DNA from: JANLVJ01 sp031363945
Lineage (GTDB): Bacteria; Bacteroidota; Bacteroidia; Sphingobacteriales; Sphingobacteriaceae
Length of the DNA: 64,000 nt
Reading direction: 5' to 3'
Assembly (NCBI GenBank): GCA_031363945.1
Contig: JANLVJ010000011.1
Span: 55,765-119,764, forward strand
Position numbers and translations under genes: made by a program
The notes under the pieces: model-generated
Database searches by the model: none
Told to the model about the DNA's origin: nothing
Seen by the model: the letters and a program-made list of their open reading frames with translations, nothing else
Shown here: piece by piece, positions 36,466 to 44,969 of the stretch
How the letters are laid out: every line of letters starts with the position of its first letter
How positions within the stretch are numbered: position 1 is the stretch's first letter

Positions 36466-37935
36466 TTACCTTGAATAATTGGGAGCTTCTTTGGTGATGG
36501 TAATATCATGGGGATGACTTTCTCTCAGACCAGCACCAGTAATTCTGATGAACCTTGCATTCTGCATATCTCCAATTGTTGCTGCTCCACAATAACCCAT
36601 GCCAGCCCGTAAGCCTCCTGTATACTGATGAACCACTTCTTGCAAACTACCTTTAAATGGCACTCTTCCAACGATACCTTCTGGTACGAGTTTTTTAATA
36701 TCTGCCTCTGCATCTTGAAAATATCGGTCTTTAGAACCAGCTTCCATTGCTTCAACAGAGCCCATGCCACGATATGATTTGAACTTACGCCCTTCATAGA
36801 TAATGGTTTCTCCAGGTGATTCTTCAACACCGGCAAATAAAGAGCCGGCCATAATTGAGCTCGCTCCGGCAGCAATTGCTTTAGCAATATCGCCTGTGTA
36901 CTTAATTCCACCGTCGGCAATAACTGGTATGTCCAAATCTTTTAATGCTTTAGCACATTCATACACAGCATATAACTGAGGAACGCCTACACCAGCAATA
37001 ATACGGGTGGTACAGATTGAGCCTGGTCCAATACCTACTTTCACAGCATCAGCACCAGCTTTAGCAAGAGCAAGGGCACCTTCGCCTGTAGCGACATTAC
37101 CTGCTATCAGTTCGATATTGGGAAAATGTTCTTTTACTGAGCGAACCATATCTAAAACGCCTATATGATGACCATGAGCCGTATCAATGGCGATTACATC
37201 AACACCGGCAGCAACGAGTGGTCTGATTCGATCAATCGTATCATATGTAACCCCAACGGCTGCGCCAACCCTTAACCGTCCGAGTTCATCCTTGCAAGCC
37301 TGTGGAAAGTTTTTGAATTTTTGAATATCCTTAAAAGTGATCAGGCCCGCAAGTCTGCCTCTTTTATCAACGACTGGTAACTTCTCAATTTTATAATTCT
37401 GAAGTATAACCTCTGCCTGAACGAGGTTAGTTCCTTCAGGGGCAGTGATCAGATTTTCACGGGTCATGATCTCATAAACTGGCTTAGAGAGATCTTTTTC
37501 AAAGCGAAGATCTCTGTTGGTGATTATACCAATGAGCATACCCTCTTCATTGACAATAGGAATACCGCCAATCCGGTATTCTTTCATGATCTGCATAGCC
37601 TCACCTAACTTCGCATATTCACGAAGGGTGACCGGATCTTGAATCATACCACTTTCAGAACGCTTTACTTTGCGTACTTCCTCGGCCTGACGTTCAATTG
37701 ACATATTTTTGTGCAGAATACCAATTCCACCAGCCTGAGCCATGGCTATTGCAAGCAAAGACTCAGTAACAGTGTCCATAGCGGCCGAAACAATGGGTAT
37801 ATTTAATTTAATTTTTCTGGTAAGTCTCGTTTGTAGACTAACCTCACGAGGTAAAATTTCAGAATATGCTGGTAGAAGTAATACGTCATCGTAGGTAAGA
37901 CCATCGACGATAAACTTTTGGGAATCAAGGGACAT
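36466..37935 (-). CDS. guaB: inosine-5'-monophosphate dehydrogenase
   Basis: 489 residues from the ATG at 37935 (MSLDSQKFIVDGLTYDDVLL); an upstream TTG adds two codons and is less likely. Two CBS domains (about 95-210) interrupt the barrel. The catalytic loop GIGPGSICTTRI has the active Cys, and the flap region reads GGLRAGMGYCGA. It oxidises IMP to XMP with NAD+, the committed step to GMP. A consensus promoter lies just upstream; a small PH-domain gene follows in the same transcript. Confidence 0.98.
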   Translation of the reverse strand: MSLDSQKFIVDGLTYDDVLLLPAYSEILPREVSLQTRLTRKIKLNIPIVSAAMDTVTESLLAIAMAQAGGIGILHKNMSIERQAEEVRKVKRSESGMIQDPVTLREYAKLGEAMQIMKEYRIGGIPIVNEEGMLIGIITNRDLRFEKDLSKPVYEIMTRENLITAPEGTNLVQAEVILQNYKIEKLPVVDKRGRLAGLITFKDIQKFKNFPQACKDELGRLRVGAAVGVTYDTIDRIRPLVAAGVDVIAIDTAHGHHIGVLDMVRSVKEHFPNIELIAGNVATGEGALALAKAGADAVKVGIGPGSICTTRIIAGVGVPQLYAVYECAKALKDLDIPVIADGGIKYTGDIAKAIAAGASSIMAGSLFAGVEESPGETIIYEGRKFKSYRGMGSVEAMEAGSKDRYFQDAEADIKKLVPEGIVGRVPFKGSLQEVVHQYTGGLRAGMGYCGAATIGDMQNARFIRITGAGLRESHPHDITITKEAPNYSR

Positions 37936-37968
37936 GGGCAAATAAGATTAGAACCGTTATTTGCTGTG

Positions 37969-38000
37969 CAAAGCTATAAAAATAATTGAATTAACCCAAA
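37969..38000 (-). promoter_or_regulatory. Bacteroidota promoter for guaB
   Basis: On the minus strand: -33 TTTG at 38000-37997, a 20-base spacer, and -7 TAGCTTTG at 37976-37969, 33 bases before the guaB ATG. It lies between guaB and the stop of the upstream M16 gene at 38011. Confidence 0.65.
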
Positions 38001-38010
38001 CATTTACAGA

Positions 38011-39294
38011 CTATTGTTTTCCAGCAATCACCGTATACATACTTTCCTGGTCCAGGTACTGGTTGGCAAGCTCCTGTAACCTTATTGAGGTTGTTGTATT
38101 TACAGCATCGAAATACCTGTCGTAATAATCATAATCCATTTTATACAGGTATACAGATTTAAATTTTTCGGCATAGGAAAAAGCATTTTCTATACTGCTT
38201 TGAAAAGAACCAAGCAGGTAATTGCGCACCAGGTTTAATTCTTCAGCCTCTATCGGTTCGTCTCTTAATTTCTTTATTTCTTTAAAAACTTCGGCAACCG
38301 TAGCCTGACAAACATCAGCACCGACATCAGTTCCGATAAAGAAGAAGCCCTGTGTCTTTTGAGATGCCAGTACAGAATGAATGCCATACGTATATCCTTT
38401 GTCTTCCCTGATATTGGCCATAAGTCTTGATCCAAAATACCCTCCCAATATGGTATTTAAAACTTGTAATGAAGGATAATCAGGATGGGTTTTACCGATG
38501 ATTGTTTTTCCTATGCGGATAGACGACTGTACAGCATCAGATTTTGAGATAAACTGTGTTTTATTGGTTTCAGGGTGCATGATTATTTCTGCAACAGGGG
38601 GCAATTTACCTGTGCGCCAGTCTTCTTTGCCTAAAATTTTCTCAATAATATCCAGGTCAGCAACTCCTACTTTGCCTGAAACCAAAATAAACGCATTTTC
38701 ATTGCTGATATAGGTGGCGTAATGCGAAAGAAGCTGAGCCCTTGACATATTGCGCAAGTCATCTTCTGTTTCGTTATAACCGTACTTGTTTGTATTGCCA
38801 AATATTGACTGATAAAACCGCTTGTTTACCAGATACGAAGTTTTCTGATGATCAACCTGCAGTCGCTGAATATTATTTTGAATAAAAGTATCAAGTTCAT
38901 GCTGAGGGAAGATAGCATTAGTTAACATTTCATGAATTACAGTCAAACTTTTTTCAAGGTATTTTCTAAGGCTGTAAAGCGTAATTGTGGCTATATCAGG
39001 TTGAATACTAACCTGAAAAAACGAACCATAAAAGTCAATTTCTCCGGCAATATCTGCAGATGTTTTTTTATCTGTGCCATCATCCATTAGCTTGAATGTT
39101 GCAAGCGCATCAAGGGGCTGAGAAACATTCCATGAGTCAATATGGAATATAATTTCTACTCTTACAAGCTCAGCCTCACCGCTAGCAATATAAAACAGGT
39201 CAATACCATTGGCAAGTACTTTATGTTCGGGCTTTATGAGTGAAACGGCGGCAATTTCTTTAAAATCGGGGCTTATTTTACGGTCTAAAATCAT
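38011..39294 (-). CDS. M16 family peptidase-like protein, non-catalytic subunit
   Basis: 427 residues with the M16 two-domain fold: SLIKPEHKVLANGIDLFYIA at the start and a C-terminal domain with LGGYFGSRLMANIREDKGYT and YGIHSVL, the conserved R/Y element of M16 beta subunits. The zinc motif HxxEH is absent, so it should be the inactive partner of the catalytic subunit encoded just upstream, as in two-gene PqqF/MPP-like systems. No signal peptide is visible. The genes are about 70 bases apart on the same strand. Confidence 0.88.
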   Translation of the reverse strand: MILDRKISPDFKEIAAVSLIKPEHKVLANGIDLFYIASGEAELVRVEIIFHIDSWNVSQPLDALATFKLMDDGTDKKTSADIAGEIDFYGSFFQVSIQPDIATITLYSLRKYLEKSLTVIHEMLTNAIFPQHELDTFIQNNIQRLQVDHQKTSYLVNKRFYQSIFGNTNKYGYNETEDDLRNMSRAQLLSHYATYISNENAFILVSGKVGVADLDIIEKILGKEDWRTGKLPPVAEIIMHPETNKTQFISKSDAVQSSIRIGKTIIGKTHPDYPSLQVLNTILGGYFGSRLMANIREDKGYTYGIHSVLASQKTQGFFFIGTDVGADVCQATVAEVFKEIKKLRDEPIEAEELNLVRNYLLGSFQSSIENAFSYAEKFKSVYLYKMDYDYYDRYFDAVNTTTSIRLQELANQYLDQESMYTVIAGKQ

Positions 39295-39362
39295 TCTTTT
39301 TGGTTAAAACAGCTATTTGGCTGAGAGTTGAATCAAATCTGGAAGAATTTGTAAAGGCAATG

Positions 39363-40661
39363 TTATACGTTTACCACATCATTTTGGGGTACATCTAAAA
39401 TTTGGCCTGTATCAGAGACCTCCAGTTGGTTTTTGAGATAATAAAGAACACTGCATTGCTTGTCACTAAAAATACTGGCAGCTGTTTGCTGTATCTTTTC
39501 TGGTGTAACTTCGAGGTACTTTTCAAGTTGCTTGTTTACAAGACTGGCATCTCCTATAAGTTCAAAATAGGCCAGATTGATAGCGCGGTCAAGTAAGTTC
39601 AGTTCTGAAAAAACCATACTTGACTCTAGTTTATTTTTTACTTTGGTTAGTTCCTTTTCAGCAGGTTTTTCAAGTACCAGTTTTTGCAATTCTGCTTTAA
39701 CGGCAGCTTCTGCCTGGGCAACAGAAACACCTGTCCTGATTTTTCCTTCGACAATGAGCATACCAGGATCAAGATCTTGAGACATCCAAGCGTGTATTTC
39801 ACTGAACAGGTTTTTATTTTTAACTAGTTCAACATACAAGCGACTTGAATTTCCCTGAGATAATATATCAGTAAGTAATTCAGTAGCATAGTAATCAGGA
39901 TCTAACCTAGCTACAACCCTGTAAGCCATATAAATTGCGTCAAGAGGAACATCTGCATGTACGGTTTCTTGCCGTGGTTCAGACTGAAGTGCCTCAACAG
40001 GTAAGTGACGGTTATATTTTTCACCTGACGGGATTGAACCGAACCATTTTTCAGCCATTACCAGCATGTTTTGGGTATTGATGTCACCAGCGATGACCAT
40101 TATTGCATTCAGGGGATTATAATGCTTTTTAAAGAATGCTTTAACGTCACCGATTTCCGCCTGCTCAATATGTGCCAGTTCTTTACCTATAGTCGACCAG
40201 CGGTAGGGATGAGTTTTAAAAACCAACGGCCTTAATTTTAGCTGGGTATCACCATAAGGCTGGTTAAGATAGCGCTGTTTAAATTCTTCCATAACGACAT
40301 TACGCTGAACATCGAGACTTTTTTCTGAAAATGCCAGACTCAACATACGGTCAGACTCAAGCCAGAAAGCCGTTTCTATATTATTAGAAGGGAGCTGGTC
40401 ATAATAATTGGTGATGTCATTTGAAGTAAAAGCATTATTTACCCCTCCTACACGCTGAAGTGGTTCATCAAAGACAGGAATATTGATTGATCCCCCGAAC
40501 ATTAAATGTTCAAAAAGGTGGGCAAAACCTGTTTTTTCAGGATTTTCGTCCCTGGCTCCTACATCATAAAGAATATTTAAAACAGCAGTAGGCAGGGAAT
40601 GGTCTTCATGCACAATCACTCTTAAACCATTACTAAGTATATGTTTACTAAATTGAATCAT
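39363..40661 (-). CDS. M16 family zinc metallopeptidase, catalytic subunit
   Basis: 432 residues. GFAHLFEHLMFGGS gives the inverted zinc motif HxxEH (His48, Glu51, His52); the downstream glutamate lies in the usual helix (NVVMEEFKQR). The N-terminus ILSNGLRVIVHEDHSLPTAV is the usual M16 opening. With the inactive subunit downstream it should form a clamp-like peptidase. No signal peptide, so it is probably cytoplasmic or acts after non-classical export. A -7-like element lies at 40691-40698. Confidence 0.92.
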   Translation of the reverse strand: MIQFSKHILSNGLRVIVHEDHSLPTAVLNILYDVGARDENPEKTGFAHLFEHLMFGGSINIPVFDEPLQRVGGVNNAFTSNDITNYYDQLPSNNIETAFWLESDRMLSLAFSEKSLDVQRNVVMEEFKQRYLNQPYGDTQLKLRPLVFKTHPYRWSTIGKELAHIEQAEIGDVKAFFKKHYNPLNAIMVIAGDINTQNMLVMAEKWFGSIPSGEKYNRHLPVEALQSEPRQETVHADVPLDAIYMAYRVVARLDPDYYATELLTDILSQGNSSRLYVELVKNKNLFSEIHAWMSQDLDPGMLIVEGKIRTGVSVAQAEAAVKAELQKLVLEKPAEKELTKVKNKLESSMVFSELNLLDRAINLAYFELIGDASLVNKQLEKYLEVTPEKIQQTAASIFSDKQCSVLYYLKNQLEVSDTGQILDVPQNDVVNV

Positions 40662-40690
40662 CGTATTTCGGGTTTAATACCTTTGGATTT

Positions 40691-40698
40691 CAAAATTA
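40691..40698 (-). promoter_or_regulatory. candidate -7 box for the M16 gene pair
   Basis: Minus strand TAATTTTG (TAnnTTTG), 29 bases before the ATG at 40661. No clear -33 element. Confidence 0.4.
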
Positions 40699-40886
40699 TT
40701 CAAATAAAGCTATGGTTTTTCAGCAGCCTGGCAGAATTTGATTTTCCGTGAATGGATTCACCCCTGAGGCGGGCGAAACATGCATATGCCTTAGAACCAA
40801 AAACAGTCTTGCCTTGTTTTTTATTATACAGTTGATAAGCCACCAACGATTCTGATTGAAAGTTTCATTCGCATTTGCATATGTCT

Positions 40887-40894
40887 TATATTTG
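40887..40894 (+). promoter_or_regulatory. -7 box for mqnC-scpB
   Basis: TATATTTG matches TAnnTTTG, 36 bases before the mqnC ATG at 40931. Its presence also supports the ATG at 40931 over an upstream TTG at 40856. Confidence 0.5.
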
Positions 40895-40930
40895 TGGCAG
40901 GCGGCATTTTCTATTCTTAAGACCCAATTT

Positions 40931-42052
40931 ATGGATGTTCAGACCCTATTAAAAAAAGCACTAAATTTTGGTTATCTCACAAAAGAAGAAGGCTTATATT
41001 TATATCAGCATGCTTCTACCCCCGAATTAATGTATATCGGGAATGAACTCAGGAAGATACAAAAACCAGACAACCTGGTAACCTGGATCATAGACCGCAA
41101 CTTGAATACGACCAATGTATGTATTGCCAATTGCAAATTCTGCAATTTTTTTCGTCGTCCTGGTCACGATGACAGCTATATTACCACTATTGAAGAATAT
41201 AAAATTAAAATTGATGAGACCTTCAGACTCGGTGGGGACCAGTTACTTTTACAAGGAGGTCATCATCCCGATCTGGGCCTGAAATTCTATTCAGAACTTT
41301 TTCGTGAATTGAAGCAACTTTATCCGACGCTTAAACTTCATTCACTCGGCCCGCCTGAGATCGCACATATCGCCAAACTTGAAAATTTAAGTCATACCCA
41401 GGTTTTATCTGCCCTGATTGAAGCAGGTCTTGACTCTTTACCCGGAGCAGGTGCTGAAATATTAAATGACCGGGTGCGTCGCCTGATTTCAAAGGGTAAA
41501 TGTTCGGGTCGTGAATGGCTTGATGTGATGCGGGCAGCTCACCAGCTAAATATCACCACTTCTGCCACTATGATGTTTGGCCATGTTGAAACCCTTGAAG
41601 AACGTTTCGAGCATCTTGTCTGGTTACGAGAAGTTCAGGACGAGAAACCAGACACAGCAAATGGTTTTCTGGCTTTTATTCCATGGCCATTTCAGGATCA
41701 TGGCACCTTACTTGCCCGTGTGAAGGATATACATAACCATACGACAGGTGAAGAATATATCAGAATGATTGCCTTAAGTAGAATTATGCTGCCAAATGTG
41801 AAAAACATACAGGCCTCGTGGTTAACAGTAGGTAAAGAAGTTGCTCAGATTTGCCTTCATTCCGGTGCCAATGATTTTGGTTCTATTATGATCGAAGAAA
41901 ATGTAGTTTCGGCAGCAGGCGCCCCTCACCGCTTTACGGCCCAGGGAATTCAGGATGCTATCAGAGAGGCTGGCTTTGAACCACAACTTAGAACCCAGCA
42001 ATACCAAAAACGGGAGATGCCTGTAATGGAGCAGCAGATCATCAACTACTAG
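40931..42052 (+). CDS. mqnC: cyclic dehypoxanthinyl futalosine synthase (radical SAM)
   Basis: 373 residues from the ATG at 40931. The radical-SAM cysteines are Cys64, Cys68 and Cys71 in NVCIANCKFCNFFRRPG. LLQGGHHPDLGLKFYSELF and SLPGAGAEIL are characteristic MqnC/MqnE/CofH-type blocks, and the rest fits MqnC: FLAFIPWPFQDHGT and WLTVGKEVAQICLHSGANDF. The enzyme closes the ring of dehypoxanthine futalosine in the alternative menaquinone pathway. The other mqn genes are not in this window. Its stop is 24 bases before scpB. Confidence 0.93.
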   Translation: MDVQTLLKKALNFGYLTKEEGLYLYQHASTPELMYIGNELRKIQKPDNLVTWIIDRNLNTTNVCIANCKFCNFFRRPGHDDSYITTIEEYKIKIDETFRLGGDQLLLQGGHHPDLGLKFYSELFRELKQLYPTLKLHSLGPPEIAHIAKLENLSHTQVLSALIEAGLDSLPGAGAEILNDRVRRLISKGKCSGREWLDVMRAAHQLNITTSATMMFGHVETLEERFEHLVWLREVQDEKPDTANGFLAFIPWPFQDHGTLLARVKDIHNHTTGEEYIRMIALSRIMLPNVKNIQASWLTVGKEVAQICLHSGANDFGSIMIEENVVSAAGAPHRFTAQGIQDAIREAGFEPQLRTQQYQKREMPVMEQQIINY

Positions 42053-42076
42053 AATCCATCAGGAAACCTACTATAG

Positions 42077-42619
42077 ATGGATAATATCGCACAATACCTT
42101 GAAGCATTAATTTTTGCCTCTGAACAAGCTATTTCTGCTGAAGAACTTGCCTCCTGTCTGTCAACTTTTTTTGGCGTCTTAATCATTACAGCAGAAGTAG
42201 AAATTGAATTGCAGGCGTTAATGCTTAAATACAGTGACCCGGCATTTTTTACTGAACTGGTGACAATTAATAGCGGTTATATTTTTTTATCAAAGAAAGA
42301 ATTTGGCCCTGTCATAGCACTTCTCGTACAACAAAAAAGCAAGAAAAAACTCAGTATGGCTGCAATGGAAACACTTTCTATTATCGCCTATAAACAGCCT
42401 GTGACCAAACCTGAGATTGAACAGATCAGAGGCGTAAATTGTGATTACAGTATACAAAGACTGCTTGAAAAAGATCTTATTCAGATCAACGGCAAAAGCG
42501 ATTCTGCTGGTCGGCCACTGCTTTATTCGACGAGTCGAAATTTTATGGACTATTTCAAGCTTAATTCGCTTGATCAGCTCCCGCAGTTAAAAGACCTGCC
42601 TCAGGAAATCATTACATAA
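42077..42619 (+). CDS. scpB: segregation and condensation protein B
   Basis: 180 residues, with two winged-helix domains as in ScpB, which joins ScpA and SMC in chromosome condensation. Readable hallmarks: YLEALIFASEQAISAEELAS at the N-terminus, LSMAAMETLSIIAYKQPVTK, PEIEQIRGVNCDYSIQRLLE and GRPLLYSTSRNFMDYF near the end. It is probably co-transcribed with mqnC; scpA is not visible here. A hairpin follows the stop. Confidence 0.95.
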   Translation: MDNIAQYLEALIFASEQAISAEELASCLSTFFGVLIITAEVEIELQALMLKYSDPAFFTELVTINSGYIFLSKKEFGPVIALLVQQKSKKKLSMAAMETLSIIAYKQPVTKPEIEQIRGVNCDYSIQRLLEKDLIQINGKSDSAGRPLLYSTSRNFMDYFKLNSLDQLPQLKDLPQEIIT

Positions 42620-42651
42620 ACTTGCTGTTTTTGTTGTTTTTCAAATAAAGA

Positions 42652-42675
42652 GCCTTGATTTTAAAAAATCAGGGC
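42652..42675 (+). terminator. hairpin after scpB, possible terminator
   Basis: GCCTTGATTT (42652-42661) pairs with AAATCAGGGC (42666-42675) in a 10-bp stem with one G-T pair and a 4-base loop. No long T-run follows, so termination is uncertain. Confidence 0.5.
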
Positions 42676-42845
42676 CTTAAATTGTTAAATAAATTTCTCT
42701 TCCTGTGAATACTTATTAAATTTGTTTTAAATAAAACTGCTGATTGCAGATTTTCAGCCTGTTGAAAACCCTTCTGAGCTTTAAAAAGCGGATCCCTGTA
42801 GCATGTAAAGTATAAATCTTATAACTAAAGCCTAGGTTAAAGGTA

Positions 42846-43082
42846 ATGAAAACGTCAAAAAAGTTTACGAGTAAACCTTCTATTAAAGGTAAAGGCCCCG
42901 AAACAGATAATTCAAAAAAGCAAAAGCTGAAGCCGTTAAATCCAAAAGAATTCAAGAATTGGAAGAACAAGCTTGATGAGAGTGATGATGATGACGAACT
43001 TGACTTAGATGAAGATGAATTCGGAAATGAATCGTCTACTACCTATGAAGACAACCTCGGAGAAGATGAAGATCGCTATTAG
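42846..43082 (+). CDS. small charge-segregated hypothetical protein, 78 aa
   Basis: The ATG is preceded by AAAGG. Residues 1-45 are strongly basic and Pro/Lys-rich (KKFTSKPSIKGKGPETDNSK); residues 46-78 are strongly acidic (DESDDDDELDLDEDEFG). No fold or family is assigned; low complexity predicts disorder. Proteins of this style occur in Sphingobacteria next to various genes. The sharp split between a positive and a negative half suggests self-association or nucleic-acid or ribosome interaction, but that is inference. Confidence 0.6.
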   Translation: MKTSKKFTSKPSIKGKGPETDNSKKQKLKPLNPKEFKNWKNKLDESDDDDELDLDEDEFGNESSTTYEDNLGEDEDRY

Positions 43083-43161
43083 TTTATAATAGTGTTGATT
43101 TATACCGATATTTTCCCTTAGTACCATCGATTTTGCGATATTACCTGCTTCCAATTCATTT

Positions 43162-44280
43162 ATGCAAATCATTCAGGTTAATACTGCAGGTACACGCCAA
43201 CAATTCATTGATACGCCAAGACTCATATACAAAGATGATAAACAATGGGCAAGCCCGCTTGATAGCTTGGTTGAAGCCGTTTTTGAGCCCGAAAAAAATC
43301 ATTTTTTTAAGCTAGGTGAAGCTATACGCTTTGTTTTAATCAGCAATGGCAAACCTATAGGCCGGATTGCCGCTTTCTACCGCGGTGATAAAGCATTTAA
43401 GTATGAAATTCCTACAGGTGGTATTGGCTTTTTCGAGTGTATCAATGACCAGATAGCAGCTGATTTACTCTTTTCAGCAGCCAAAAAATGGCTTAAGTCA
43501 AAGGGGATGAAGGCTGCTGATGCCCCTATCAATTTTGGTGAAAATGATAGCTTTTGGGGACTGCAGCTTGAAGGTTTTGAAGATCCTTCTTTCGGTATGA
43601 ATTATAACCCCCGGTACTACAAAGATTTATTTGAAAAAGCTGGTTTTGTCAAAGACTATGATCAGATCACTAATATTCTTGATGCACATAAACCATTTCC
43701 CGAGCGGTTTACTAAAATTGCCCGTTGGGTAATGCAGAAACCAGGGTACCGTTTTGAGCAATTAGATATGAAACGTTATAAAGGCTTTGCAGCAGATTTC
43801 AAGGAAATTTACAATGATGCCTGGAAAGATTTTGAAAACTTTACTCCTGTGGGTGATGAGACTATTCAGAAGACCTTTCAAGAATTAAAACCTATCATGG
43901 ACCCCAATTTAATCTGGTTTGCCTATATCAATGATGAACCTGTTTCATTTTTACTGGTTATACCAGATGCCAATATCTGGTTTAAGCCATTAAAAGGAAG
44001 AATGAACCTGATCTCAAAATTGCGGTTCCTTTATTATCGCCATACCAGAAAAGCGAACCGGATGCGTGCCATTGTTATGGGTACAAAGACGGCATTTCAA
44101 AAGCATGGTCTTGAATCGGCCCTATTTACTAGGATTAAAGATTATGTGTTGCCACTAAAACAATATGATGAGATGGAATTGAGCTGGGTTGGTGACTTCA
44201 ATAAAAAAATGATGGAATTACACAAAGCAATGGAGCCGGTAAAAGGCAAACTTCACCGTACGTACCGTATAGATTTTTAA
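43162..44280 (+). CDS. GNAT-superfamily-like protein, 372 aa
   Basis: Contains an acetyltransferase-like region at the N-terminus: RFVLISNGKPIGRIAAFYRG, then GGIGFFECINDQIAADLLFS and AAKKWLKSKGMKAADAPINF, the beta-strand/pyrophosphate-loop style of GNAT folds, and a second similar half with WFAYINDEPVSFLLVIPDAN. The conserved GENDSFWGLQLEGFEDPSFG and MNYNPRYYKDLFEKAGF segments are typical of large Bacteroidota GNAT-like proteins of unknown substrate. Cytoplasmic; no signal. It is a single gene, followed by a run of imperfect tandem repeats. Confidence 0.75.
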   Translation: MQIIQVNTAGTRQQFIDTPRLIYKDDKQWASPLDSLVEAVFEPEKNHFFKLGEAIRFVLISNGKPIGRIAAFYRGDKAFKYEIPTGGIGFFECINDQIAADLLFSAAKKWLKSKGMKAADAPINFGENDSFWGLQLEGFEDPSFGMNYNPRYYKDLFEKAGFVKDYDQITNILDAHKPFPERFTKIARWVMQKPGYRFEQLDMKRYKGFAADFKEIYNDAWKDFENFTPVGDETIQKTFQELKPIMDPNLIWFAYINDEPVSFLLVIPDANIWFKPLKGRMNLISKLRFLYYRHTRKANRMRAIVMGTKTAFQKHGLESALFTRIKDYVLPLKQYDEMELSWVGDFNKKMMELHKAMEPVKGKLHRTYRIDF

Positions 44281-44285
44281 GCAGG

Positions 44286-44407
44286 GGCAGAAACCGTAAA
44301 AAATGGAATTAGAAACTTCAGAGGCAGAATCAGAAACCGCTTAAATCGGAATCAGAAACTTCAGAGGCAGAATCAGAAACCGTAAAAAATGAAATCAGAA
44401 ATTTCAG
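44286..44407. repeat. three imperfect tandem repeats of about 40 bp
   Basis: Copies at about 44286-44322, 44323-44365 and 44366-44407 each run from GGCAG through AGAAACCG to AGAAA(C/T)TTCAG. They differ by small indels, so no reading frame is conserved. The region lies 5 bases after the GNAT-like stop and holds no gene. Confidence 0.7.
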
Positions 44408-44545
44408 CGCCCCAAGCACCTTAGTGGCTTATGTGGGTTGCTTCTAACTGATCAGGTCCTTTAAGAACTACCTGAGAAAAGTTTAAAAATTACTTCTCTT
44501 TCATACTTATGCTCACAAACTAGGTAAAAAGATTAAACCAGCAGG

Positions 44546-44770
44546 CTAGACAGGTGAAAGCAATACAGCCCCAGCATTTTCTTTCAACCATTTTAGAAAA
44601 ACTTCCGGGGTATCAGTCTGATAATGAATGACTGCATTATTTTTCATTTTAACAGTAAAAATTTTAGCAGTTTTAGAATATAAAAATCCGGTTATATCAC
44701 CAGGAGAAAAATTAAACTGTTTATGAATCATGATCGGTAAGATGTAAGTTTTTAAACGATAACCGTTCAT
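44546..44770 (-). CDS. small hypothetical protein, about 74 aa
   Basis: The start is uncertain: an upstream TTG at 44803, ATG at 44770 or ATG at 44731 are possible. The core is FNFSPGDITGFLYSKTAKIF, then VIHYQTDTPEVFLKWLKENA. Alternating hydrophobic residues suggest a small beta-rich fold with a C-terminal helix. I recall no named family with certainty. It is isolated, between the repeats and a 200-base AT-rich spacer before the amidase stop. Confidence 0.5.
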   Translation of the reverse strand: MNGYRLKTYILPIMIHKQFNFSPGDITGFLYSKTAKIFTVKMKNNAVIHYQTDTPEVFLKWLKENAGAVLLSPV

Positions 44771-44969
44771 ACAAGTTTCCGATGTTGGTAAGTAGCAAAC
44801 CAATTATTCACAAAATCAGCCCCGGACTGAACAATAAGGGCTGGCTTTAAAACATATCTAAAAGAAAGATTTTTAAGGTTTTAATTTTGATAACTCTGGC
44901 TTATTTTATTAACCAAAGTTTTAATTTAATTGTCAGAAATAATTTAATAAACGTTGATAAGCGTAAAAA

